Under the pieces are notes generated by a model. That model worked only from the letters and a program-made list of their open reading frames with translations, ran no database searches and was not told the DNA's origin. This document shows, piece by piece, positions 42,457 through 52,701 of a DNA stretch of 64,000 bases. How positions within the stretch are numbered: position 1 is the first letter of the stretch; each line of letters opens with the position of its first letter. Origin of the DNA: Siphonodentalium dalli (Eukaryota; Mollusca; Scaphopoda; Gadilida; Siphonodentaliidae); contig CP136064.1 in NCBI GenBank assembly GCA_032622095.1, positions 7,001,512-7,065,511 of the forward strand, written 5' to 3'. The position numbers were made by a program, and so were the translations under genes.

Positions 42457-43395
42457 ATTACTATAACTAGGCCATGGCTTCTTATAGTTTATTGTTAACC
42501 TCCTCAAGTTAGGAGAGCTATACAATGACAATGAAATACATGTTATATAAATATGCATGCAGATGTTATACTAATCACAATATTAATCTTACAGTGTTTA
42601 CGCAATGTCACACGCATGCGGCCAGGTTATAACATTTTCAAGTTTCAAGTGTTTGTGAGGTCGGTGATAATCTAATATATAATTTAGAAATGGGAAGGCA
42701 TACATAGAGGTGCCCGAATGCAGTTGCCCTTTTTAAACCTGATTAGCAATAGCACATGCATGCATGCGATCGAGCGAGCGACATCGCGTGTATAAATTAA
42801 ACCGACTACCAGCATCTCGTAGATAATATTGCAGGGTCTTTCGCACATGTCCGGAAAATGCATTCGGCATGTTCAGTAATATTGGCTCGGACTTAAAATG
42901 GCCCGTTCTCAAGAAAGTAACGGATATATTTAGTGTTGCTCTATATGTCCTGACGAACTATATTGGTACTGAGTATGAATACCATGGGATATGATAATTA
43001 TCATGATATGCATAGGCATAATTTCAGTAAATTGGTCCACGGGGAAACATTGTGCGTGATGGGGTGTGATAAAGTAGTTGTATGTGAACAAACTACTTGG
43101 GAGGGATCGCCAATGTGTGGAGGTATACGGCGGTGATTATTCAACGCACATATTCATTTGCAATATCCACATACAGATGGCAAGAAGCCTCGACTGAAGA
43201 CTTTTGAAAAGAGAGATTAACATGAGGACCCCTAAATATACGAGAGCGCACTAGTATCGACCGTCCGTGTTATGTAGAAACAGACACGTGTTAAAAAGTG
43301 AAACGGACCGTTACTATAGCAACCCGTCTGGAAATCGGACTGGTGTGAAACCGGCTTTACACAGATCACACTGCTCGTGTAACTACAAATAAACC
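42457..43395. other. No gene seen
   Basis: Single-copy-looking sequence. A short GCATGCATGCGATCGAGCGA patch near 42759 is low-complexity. No supported ORF. Confidence 0.45.
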
Positions 43396-43515
43396 GGTCA
43401 TACACATGGAATGGTTCTACAAGCAGTATACCATGGAATAAAATGGTTCTACATGCAATTAACCATGGAACAAAATGGTTCTACAAACAGTCAACCAATG
43501 AACCAAATGGCTCCT
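43396..43515. repeat. Short tandem repeat, ~42 bp unit, 3 copies
   Basis: The unit is AAATGGTTCTACA(A/T)GCA then (G/A)T(A/C)AACCATGGAA. Confidence 0.85.
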
Positions 43516-43589
43516 TAGTTTTGGTACACGCTGGATACGCCAATCATAATATTTTATGTTATTTTTAAGAGGGTATCAGTTTAGGATAA

Positions 43590-44115
43590 AGTGTAATTCA
43601 TCCTCGGTTTCATAGTCATATAGAGGGTAGCTCCTATATACATGATAATTCATCCTCGGTTTCATAGTCATATAGAGGGTAGCTCCTATCTACATGATAA
43701 TTCATCCTCGGTTTCATAGTCATATAGAGGGTAGCTCCTATCTACATGATAATTCATCCTCGGTTTCATAGTCATATAGAGGGTAGCTCCTATATACATG
43801 ATAATTCATCATCGGTTCCCTAGTCATATAGAGGGTAACTCCTATCTACATGATAATTCATCCTCGGTTTCATAGTCATATAGAGTGTAGCTCCTATCTA
43901 CATCCTCGGTTCCATAGTCATAGAGGGTAGCTCCTATCTACATCCTCGGTTCCATAGTCATATAGAGGGTAGCTCCTATCTACATCCTCGGTTTCATAGT
44001 CATACAGAGGGTAGCTCCTATCTACATCCTCGGTTTCATAGTCATATAGAGGGTAGCTCCTATCTACATCCTCGGTTCCATAGTCATAGAGGGTAGCTCC
44101 TATCTACATGATAAT
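43590..44115. repeat. Minisatellite with two unit lengths (~52 and ~40 bp), ~11 copies
   Basis: The long unit has CCTCGGTTTCATAGTCATAT then AGAGGGTAGCTCCTATCTACATGATAATTCAT. From about 43905 the GATAATTCAT part is lost, and 38-40 bp units follow. This shows a deletion spreading within the array. Confidence 0.95.
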
Positions 44116-44159
44116 TCTAATTTCTTTGATCTCCATTTTTCTACAAACAGTATGCTATC

Positions 44160-44690
44160 ACTATTCGTATAGTGGTAATCCCCCTCCATGTAAAATAACA
44201 GGCATATTACGTGTTTGTAAAAGTTTAAAAGATGGTAAAACATTTTTCATGCTATTGGATATTGTTTTACGAACACAAAACAGGGCTTTATTTGCTTCTA
44301 TTTAAATGTTCAACAGCTGACCATACACCGGATGATTTAAAAAGAAAACCGATATATTTATATGCATTTGTGCTTTCAAGGGTCTGCTAACCATAAAGGA
44401 ATTTCATGTTTTTAAATATTTTACCAGACCAGCTGAAAACCAGTATTTGTAGATTTATCAATGTTAACTGTTGAATTCCGCGTATCAAAGTTCTCTCGCA
44501 AATTATCAATGGATTTTTGTGGACAATATTTAGTTTTTGTTACAAATATAATACCATCAACATACAGTAAGTATGAGAGTTGTGAGTTCATTAAATGACC
44601 GTCAAGTTCATGTGATCTCACACTATGGCCACCTATTGCCTGAACATTGCAAGGAAAGTTGTCCGTGTGCTAAACGAAAATTTTGTTCCA
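44160..44690 (-). pseudogene. Decayed LINE RT fragment, copy B
   Basis: On the minus strand, 44621-44421 encodes QLSYLLYVDGIIFVTKTKY, an RT motif C region in which the catalytic YADD has become YVDG. A SIDNLRENFD helix and TVNIDKS follow. Further along, interrupted frames give a thumb-like YKYIGFLFKSSGVW and SKALF-type residues. The same segment recurs at 45112-45565, so this is a duplicated or second insertion. The loss of the second catalytic Asp and several stops mark it as dead. Confidence 0.75.
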
Positions 44691-44719
44691 TTTTAGAGGA
44701 AGATTTTAGTTTTCTGTAG

Positions 44720-45565
44720 AATCAAAGTTTATTTATATAAGGTTTGTTGTTATCATTGTACAACTCATTGTGCCAATACTTGGAAAATATTATTTCTAAA
44801 TTCTTAAACATGGCATATGGTAATTGTTTAATATTAATTATTGAAAGTGGATTGGCGCATCCACACATGTTGAAGGACAAGCCTGGTAAATATGGGTAAG
44901 CTTTGTGTGATAAGGAATGATCAGGTGATTGTAATATGTGGTCCAAAAATGTACCTACTTCTCATACCTGTGATATATTCTAGGAAATGTCCAAACATGC
45001 CATATTGGTGGCTGATTTATTGACTCCTATCATATACTTAACACGTTTTAATTGAGAAAAGTACGTGCACGTGTTTCAAAATAGGATGAATTTCTAACAA
45101 TATCGTGAGGAGTGGTAATCCCCCTTCCATGTAAAGTAATAGGCACAATATATATTTGTAAAAGTTTCAAAGATGGTAAAATATTTATCTTGCCACTGGG
45201 TAATGTACTGTTTTACGAACATAAAGCAGGGCTTTAATGGCTTTCGTATTTAAATGTTCAGCAGCTGACCATACACCGGGTGGTGTTTAAAAAGAAAGCC
45301 GATCTATTTATATGCTTTTGTACTTTCAAGTGTCTGCATGCTCGCCATAACTAAATTTCATGTTTTCAAGTATTTTGCCAGACTAGCTGAAAACCAGTAT
45401 TGTAGACATCAATGTTAACTGTTGAATTCCATGTTACCAATACAATGCCATCAACATACAGTAAGCATGAGAGCTGTGAGTTCATTAAAAGACCCTCAAG
45501 TTCATATGATATTACACTATGGCTCTCTATTTCCTGAACATTGCAAGTCAAGTTGTCCGTGTGCT
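44720..45565 (-). pseudogene. Decayed LINE RT and C-terminal region, copy A
   Basis: Reading from 45565 downwards: RT motif C (SCLLYVDGIVLV), then a thumb region matching copy B, then near 45040 a MIGVNKSATNMA-like post-RT block. From 44946 to 44722 comes GCANPLSIINIKQLPYAMFK followed by SKYWHNELYND. This is the normal order of a LINE ORF2 C-terminal half, so the copy is collinear but full of stops. Motif C is again YVDG, which means the change preceded the duplication or the family was already defective. Confidence 0.75.
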
Positions 45566-46033
45566 AAACGCAAATTAAAAACAAAAGACATATATCACAT
45601 GCATGGTTTGAAATTTCGGACCATTTTCTCGTTTTATCTCAAGATTATATACAATTTCAATATAATATCTCCCAATCGCCTGTTTAGAGCCCATTAATGC
45701 CCGTTAATGTACGCATGCGACATATATTCATGGCACAGACCGCAGTGAAAACACATTATAAAGAGCGTGAATACGATGAGTCGTGTCGGTGAAAAAGACT
45801 AGATTAAATAGTGCCAAAATGGGCATTATTCTTATTGATATAAGAACTATACGGGCTTATTATTGAAGACCGCGTTCTACTGCCATATATATAACGTTTT
45901 TGTTCCCCAAAGCGCGACATTAAAAACAACCCCGTATCGTGCTTATTTTCACATGAAAAGTCTGACTTATGTAAGCATGGGCTCGTGGAGGAGCGCATCG
46001 TGCAAAGTTTGTGTCGGATGAATTTCCTTCACA
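45566..46033. other. No gene seen
   Basis: Contains a TATAAAGAGCGTGAA motif (about 45758). Short ORFs without domains. Confidence 0.4.
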
Positions 46034-46390
46034 GCTTAAAGACATATTATGCACTTGTTCGGGTACGTTAAACTGGTAACTGAGGGATGTAGCATTCTAC
46101 TAACATAGCCGAAAAACTGAAGCAAACCGACCTTACCACTCACAAGAAAATACCGTCTGAACTACGCTCAAATGTAAATAGTTACTTCTAGATTCGGGAC
46201 TCAACTATCAGCGACAAACTAACGAAAATGATTTCGCCGTCGAGAGTCACTGCATTTCATTAATATATAAGAATGACGGTGTGTGTTGTCAATTTGGATA
46301 TACTATTTGTAAAATATAACTACTTTGAGGAAGATTATTCATCATTTCTATTTGCTCACCCTACTTGAGTGTTTAGCATCACTTTAACGG
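46034..46390 (-). repeat. Dispersed repeat, inverted copy of 15136-15563
   Basis: TTAAAGACATATTATGCACT, TGTAGCATTCTACTAAC, GAACTACGCTCAAATGTAAA, GAGTCACTGCATTTCATTAA and CACCCTACTTGAGTGTTTA are the inverse of blocks at 15.2-15.56 kb. Confidence 0.75.
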
Positions 46391-46890
46391 TATAACCATT
46401 TGTAAAATCATCTATGTTTCAAATTTAAACAAAAAAATATCAGTGTGTGAAGATGGCCTCAGGAAATATTTCCTGTAGATCGTCAATAACGCACGGGCAG
46501 GTCTATTTCCTCGCTCGCATGTTCTTCGAAATGTATTCAACGCACCTTCCGGTGTCTTCAGTGTTCAGTACGGTGTATACAGAGTATTTGCATTTCTCAA
46601 CATGAACGGCTGATCATGTGCGAAATCCAGAATACATGAGCCGGAGATGAAACAGTCGACATCAGAGATTAATATCCTGCTAATTCAGACGCGATGTCTT
46701 GTACAACTTCACTCCATCAACAGCTGTCCCAGTGTGTTAAGAAACATGTACAGTCCTTCACTCAGAGAATGAATGAAACTCTGCGTACATGATAGACATG
46801 CATTGCATAGACACTTGATAATGATTCTGCAGTCATAAATTAGATAAGAAGAACATAAAGATAATAGCCATGTTTAGATAAGTTTATACT
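46391..46890. other. No gene seen
   Basis: Nothing recognised beyond short chance ORFs. Confidence 0.4.
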
Positions 46891-46894
46891 TGTA

Positions 46895-47572
46895 CAGGTC
46901 AGGCACATCCTGAATTCCATTATTATAGTGGTATATGACCAGGTCAGGCACATCCTGAATTCCATTATTATAGTGTTATATGACCAGGTCAGGCACATCC
47001 TGAATTCCATTATTATAGTGGTATATGACCAGGTCAGGCACATCCTGAATTCCACTATTATAGTGGTATATGACCAGGTCAGGCACATCCTGAATTCCAT
47101 TATTATAGTGGTATATGACCAGGTCAGGCACATCCTGAATTCCATTATTATAGTGGTATATGACCAGGTCAGGCACATCCTGAATTCCACTATTATAGTG
47201 GTATATGACCAGGTCAGGCACATCCTTAATTCCACTATTATAGTGGTACATGACCAGGTCAGGCACATCCTGAATTCCACTATTATAATGGTATATGACC
47301 AGGTCAGGCACATCCTGAATTCCACTATTATGGTGGTATATGACCAGGTCAGGCACATCCTGAATTCCACTATTATAGTGGTATATAACCAGATCAGGCA
47401 CATCCTGAATTCCACTATTATAGTGGTATATGACCAGTTCAGGCACATCCTGAATTCCACTATTATAGTGGTATATGACCAGTTCAGGCACATCCTGAAT
47501 TCCACTATTATAGTGGTATTTGACCAGGTCAGGCACATCCTGAATTCCACTATTATAGTGGTATATGACCAT
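46895..47572. repeat. Minisatellite, 45 bp unit, ~15 copies
   Basis: The unit is GACCAGGTCAGGCACATCCT then GAATTCCA(C/T)TATTATAGTGGTATAT. It contains the short palindrome CCACTATTATAGTGG. Because 45 is divisible by three, three overlapping ORFs of 220-236 codons appear; none is a gene. Lone inverted units are at 47985-48040 and 28288-28355. Confidence 0.95.
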
Positions 47573-47786
47573 TACCGTTTTGTTAGTTTGATAAAAGAGG
47601 GATAATCCAAAATCATATTTCACACAAATATTATTCAAAATCAGTGTCGCACTAATTCGGTATCATACATATAGTTTGTCCAGGAGAATGAATAATCATG
47701 ACGGCACACGATAAGCAACTCAATTAGCATGCACTTAGTTGAAATGTTATGAAGGAGCGATTGGGTCATCCTGTTATTGTCATTTA

Positions 47787-48045
47787 GAAAGGCATATATT
47801 AGTAATATATTATAATATTATTGAATAACAAAGCTGGCGCAAAAGATCGCACAACGAATTTTGTCGGAATACTGTTCATTCGCTGTGATATATTTAAGAG
47901 TGACATTTGGCTGTGCACGGGTATGCGCCCTCTTCTATTCCCGACGCAAATAAAGGAAACGTGAATATTGTATAGTCATATTCCACTATAATAGTGGAAT
48001 ACCACTATAATAGTGGAATTCAGGATGTGTCTGACCTGTTGTATG
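47787..48045 (+). repeat. Dispersed repeat copy B plus lone inverted 45 bp unit
   Basis: 47787-47960 matches 23839-24030. It is followed by ATTCCACTATAATAGTGGAA hairpins and AATTCAGGATGTGTCTGACC, one inverted unit of the array at 46895-47572. Confidence 0.8.
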
Positions 48046-48329
48046 TCGCAATTGCTGTGACGGTACGTCAAACATTTACAGATTTCCGGAGACGGCAAAG
48101 TTTATCTGTATAGTCGCAGTACAAATACCCTGCATGCCTACTCTTTAGTCGCACTATAATTACCAGGTATGCACACTCCTTAGCCGCAGTACAACTACCA
48201 CGTATGACTACTCGTTGGCAAATTGGATCATTCGAGGTTTTATGGTTCTCTACCCAACTGCATACAACCCACCATCTCACTGTTTTTTCTGCCCTATGCT
48301 CTAAACATAGCTTTATTTCCACCACAACT

Positions 48330-48556
48330 ACACACATATACACACTGACTACCGCACATATACACACTGACTACCACACATATACACACTGACTACTACC
48401 ACACATATACACACTGACTACCACACATATACACACTGACTACCACACATATACACACTGACTACCACACATATACACACTGACTACCACACATATACAC
48501 ACTGACTACCACACATATACACACTGACTACCACACATATACACACTGACTACCAC
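48330..48556. repeat. Minisatellite, 22 bp unit, ~10 copies
   Basis: The unit is ACCACACATATACACACTGACT. One copy has an extra ACT. Confidence 0.95.
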
Positions 48557-49112
48557 AATGATAACAAATTATAATTAAAAGGACGGGCGGCCTTCGTTAT
48601 AATTTAGAAATAACATAATCAACTTATGATAAATTCCTCAAGAATAAACTAATAGTACAGTATAATGATGCTATGAATGCGACACACTTTATGTCCGAGA
48701 AAATACAGGTCGACTGTTTAGTTTCTCGCAAAAAAAGTGCAGTGGATTGTTTATAATAAACAGAGTCACGATATTTCGCCATTTCCTTATTTAGATTTGC
48801 GCGCTTTATACGTCGGTTGTAAAACCCCTATTTTGGTACGCGATAAGGTACATCTCACAATACGACTCGTATTAATATTCCTCATTTGGTATGTATTACC
48901 ATAGATATAGGTTAGGAGAAAATACTAACTGCGTTGAAAAATATTCATATTCATGCTTTGCACAGGGACGACTATAAAGAGTTAACTCTAATATTGTCGT
49001 TCCGTTTCCAAAAAAATACATTTATATCGATATCCCTAACTATAAAGAAAACAGCGAAATCTATTTACCATACTTGCATATATGTATATATAGCATTTGT
49101 ACATTTACATGT
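48557..49112. other. No gene seen
   Basis: AT-rich, with short ORFs and no domain. Confidence 0.4.
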
Positions 49113-49522
49113 AATGCATTGTATTGTATTGTATTGTATTGTATTATAATGCATTGTATTGTATTGTATTGTATTGTAATGCATTGTATTGTATTGAATT
49201 GTATTGTATTTGATTGTATTGTATTGTATTGCATTGATTGAATTGTATTGTATTGTATTGTAATACATTGATTGGATTGTATTGTATTGTATTGTATTGT
49301 AATGCATTGATTGGATTGTATTGTATTGTAATGCATTGATTGGATTGTATTGTATTGGAATGCATTGATTGGATTGTATTGTATTGTAATGCATTGTATT
49401 GGATTGTATTGTATTGTAATGCATTGATTGGATTGTATTGTATTGGATTGTATTGTATTGTAATGCATTGTATTGGATTGTATTGCATTGTAATGCATTG
49501 ATTGGATTGATTGGTTGGTTGG
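49113..49522. repeat. Pentanucleotide microsatellite (ATTGT)n with ATGCATTG interruptions
   Basis: Long runs of TTGTATTGTATTGTATTG are broken regularly by AATGCATTG or ATTGATTGG. The three minus-strand ORFs (up to 156 codons of Thr/Ile/Gln/Tyr/Asn) are artefacts of the repeat. Confidence 0.97.
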
Positions 49523-49895
49523 GGGTTTCATGTCGTTTTAGCAGCTAGGCGATATCACGACCATCGAACAGAATCAGATATAAAAATGATCGTAGCAAAG
49601 CAATTGTGTACATAAGCCAGACAGTGGATTAGATGGCAACAATGAGTTATGTATAAATAAAAGCACCCAAGAGGAAATGTTCCGCTTGGATTCAGGAATA
49701 TAGATCAAAGAACTGACGTGTGCAAGCACAATATAAAACGCATAAAAGAAGTACAAGAAAACACGTAATAGCAAATATACACGAAATTACCAAGGCTGTA
49801 CATCTAAATTTGTAAAGTAGTTTCTAACATCAAATTTTGCATTGACAAGCTATTTATAATATTTGATGAGTCGCGCAAGACTTTTTTCCAATGCG

Positions 49896-50985
49896 TCAAG
49901 CTGATGATGGGTGGTGAGACAGAATGTCATTTTTCACGCAACAGTCAGCTTCAATCCACAAATACTGTTTGGTGGTGTCTTTTAGAGTTAATTGTTTCTC
50001 ATCAAGCCTATGGTTAAACTTTGGAAGTTCAAATTTGAACCGCTCTTCATGAGAGTCGAAACATTCCAGTGTTTTGGCGATTTTTGTTTTGAAACAACAG
50101 GAGGATGAACACGAATATGATGTGTTGTAGTGCTTTTCGGAACAACTTGCAACTTCGGTAGATGTTTCCATGGCCTGTGACACAGGATCAGGAACGGGAG
50201 TGATATCGGTCTGGTCAAATTATGTTGCTTGCGATATACGACTGATTGGTGTCTGTCTGAGTGGCGGCATCAGCGCACTATTTTGTAGAAACGGCATAGG
50301 AGCAGCTTATGATGACCGAGCAGCAACTATTTTCTTTCCGTCCGAATAGGAGAGCTGTGGCTCAGCCTTACACCTTTGAATTTTTAATTCTTAGTTCCAT
50401 ATGAGTCATGGACAATCCACTGCAGCATGTGACCCTTGGCGGTTAGAACATGTTTTTGGTTTTGTGCAATCATTATGTTCATGTTCAGAATCAGAACAGC
50501 GTTCACATATGGTTTATTTGCTTTTACAATGTCCCTGACCATATCACTGACAGTTAAAACATCGTAATGGATTTGGAACAGACGAAATTAAATCTACATT
50601 CATGTAACCAACCTGCAATATTGGTGGATGTTCACACAGATTGAAGGTCAGATGATAACTATTCAAAGGAACTTTTTGCCCATCAACTGTCGATCTACGG
50701 ACGTATATAACTCCCTGTGGATCAGCTATATCACGAGTTTTCTACACAGATCTGGTACTGTTCAATGTATGTTCAATGTGGAGTAATCAACACTGGTTCT
50801 GCAATAGACGTTAATTGCATAAGGGTGTCAGACTGAATTGTTTTATTGAACATACAATCGGAAGAGAGTCACATAGTGGTACGTCCAGATTTAAATTGTC
50901 CAGCTGTGCTTTGTGGCATCTTATCAATGACAAATACAGCAGGTTTCTTGACATTCGGATCAAAACCAAGAACCAAGTGATTTCA
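49896..50985 (-). pseudogene. Decayed LINE ORF1 (gag-like, zinc-knuckle) fragment
   Basis: Reading down the minus strand from about 50985, broken frames give a hydrophobic block, STVDGQKVPLNSYHLTFNLC, then a SVPNPLRCFNC start to a knuckle region. Further knuckle-like pieces are CERCSDSEHEHNDC and a third with one Cys changed to Arg. The order matches the gag-like ORF1 of Jockey-type LINEs, which use CCHC knuckles to bind RNA. A Ser/Cys-rich tail (49896-50183) is still open for 95 codons. Stops within the knuckles show it is dead. It is a different LINE lineage from the 29-33 kb element, whose ORF1 has no knuckles. Confidence 0.7.
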
Positions 50986-50989
50986 CAAA

Positions 50990-51255
50990 TGTGACCCGCC
51001 ATATCAAATCCAGTCGTAAGTCGGGATTGTGTTTACCCTGTGCTAATGCATTCTCTTATATATGCGAGTCGACCATAGGTCGCCTCGCATATATAAGAGA
51101 ATGCATTGGCCTAACAATTTTTTACAATTTTAATAATGTTTTCTTTTATTCTTTAACAATTTTATAATTTCACCCATACAGAGCCCCAGACAAACATGAG
51201 CAGACGACACTCTTCTATATGCTTCTATATATGTGTGGGGATCCCTGCAGGGTAA
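50990..51255 (+). mobile_element. Truncated relative of the 7680-8113 foldback MITE
   Basis: The left end GTGACCCGCCATATCAAATC then AGTCGTAAGTCGGGATT, one palindrome (51042-51110) and the interior up to ATCCCTGCAGGGTAATG match 7685-7918. The second palindrome and right arm are missing. Confidence 0.85.
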
Positions 51256-51661
51256 TGATGATATACTTCAGCATCAGTGGAACTTATCGAATTATCATTC
51301 TTATATTTTTGTTTGTTTATAGTTGAAAACTTCTTCTTTCGAAAGGCGATATCTGACAATCTGACAATGGTAGCTACGATAAGTCAATACGCACACGATT
51401 GAATAGCGAGAAATATACTGAATCGGGGTTCACAACTTAGATGGCGATTGATATTCAATTGGAGTAACACGTGTCACGACAGGTTAGACTGAGGCTAGGA
51501 TTGTATGGACGAAATAACGAAGCTAATTTAACCTCCACCAAGACCACCCACCCACCCACCCAATAGGATAATGTTACTTATTGGACACTTGTGGTGCTGT
51601 CAATTTCTTCATGCAAATCCCCATAATGTCGCCAAAGTTCATAGAAGTATCACCTTTCCGA
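51256..51661. other. No gene seen
   Basis: Short CCACCCACCCACCCACC run at about 51545. No supported ORF. Confidence 0.4.
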
Positions 51662-52061
51662 TTAACCCTTTACCCAACAAACCGGCCAAAACCGGCCAAA
51701 TAAAGCTTCAACAGCCTAAAATATCTTCGGTCTGTCTCAATAGAACCATACAAATATGGATATCATTGGAACCGGCTCATTGACCACATTGTGATAGTTA
51801 CAGTTATGCCCTGTGCCAATGCATTCTCTTATATATGCGAGTCGACCATAGGTCGCCTCGCATATATAAGAGAATGCATTGGCCTAAAAAAAATCTTTTT
51901 TTAACACTTTTTACCATTTTTTCTTACATTCTTTAACAATTTTATAATTTTTAATGTGTTAAGCCAATGCATTCTCATATATATGCGAGGCGACCTATGG
52001 TCGACTCGCATATATAAGAGAATGCATTGGCACAGGGCCGTTCTGTTGGGTAAAGGGTTAG
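51662..52061 (+). mobile_element. TTAA-flanked MITE (piggyBac-like), copy 4
   Basis: Left end TTAACCCTTTACCCAACA. The right end TGTTGGGTAAAGGG is followed by TTAG, so the target copy has one mutated base. Palindromes are at 51815-51883 and 51963-52031. It is very close in sequence to copy 3. Confidence 0.9.
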
Positions 52062-52149
52062 CCTATTACGCTTTCTATATTTAATCTCTTTAGACTTTTA
52101 ACTTCCTTTCACATGTAGAGTGTGCGTTCAAATTGTTTGCTAAATGCTC

Positions 52150-52550
52150 TTAACCCTTTACCCAACAGAACGGCCCTGTGCCAATGCATTCTCTTATATA
52201 TGCGAGTCGACCATAGGTCGCCTCGCATATATAAGTGAATGCATTGGCTTAACACATTAAAAATTATAAAATTGTTAAAGAATGTAAGACAAAATGGTAA
52301 AAAGTGTTAAAAAAAAGATTTTTTTTAGGCCAATGCATTCTCTTATATATGCGAGGCGACCTATGGTCGACTCGCATATATAAGAGAATGCATTGGCACA
52401 GGGCATAACTGTAACCATCACAATGTGGTCAATGATCCGGTTCCAATGATATCCATATGTGTATGGTTTTATTGAGACAGACCCAAGATAATTTAGGCTG
52501 TTGCAGCTTTATTTTGCCGGTTTTGGCCGGTTTGTTGGGTAAAGGGTTAA
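52150..52550 (-). mobile_element. TTAA-flanked MITE (piggyBac-like), copy 5
   Basis: Perfect TTAA at both ends and perfect 14 bp TIRs. Orientation is opposite to copy 4, with the long arm on the right. Palindromes are at 52180-52248 and 52329-52397. Only about 90 bp separate it from copy 4. Confidence 0.92.
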
Positions 52551-52559
52551 ACCGCTCAG

Positions 52560-52701
52560 TTATAATTTTTTCTTACATTTGTTAACAATTAATATGTGTT
52601 AAGCCAATGCATTCTCCTATATATGCGAGGCGACCTATGGTCGACTCGCATATATAAGAGAATGCATTGGCACAGGGCCGTTCTGTTGGGTAAATGGTTA
52701 A
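52560..52701 (+). mobile_element. Truncated TTAA MITE, right part only
   Basis: It has a shortened spacer (TTTTTTCTTACATTTGTTAA), one palindrome (52603-52671) and the right end TGTTGGGTAAATGGTTAA. The left TIR and long arm are missing. It lies immediately next to copy 5. Confidence 0.85.

Noticed and set aside
46840-47638. Three overlapping ORFs of 220-236 codons
   Set aside because: Artefacts of a 45 bp tandem unit. Several frames on both strands are open together.
49061-49531. 156-codon Thr/Ile/Gln/Tyr/Asn-rich ORF
   Set aside because: Translation of an ATTGT microsatellite.
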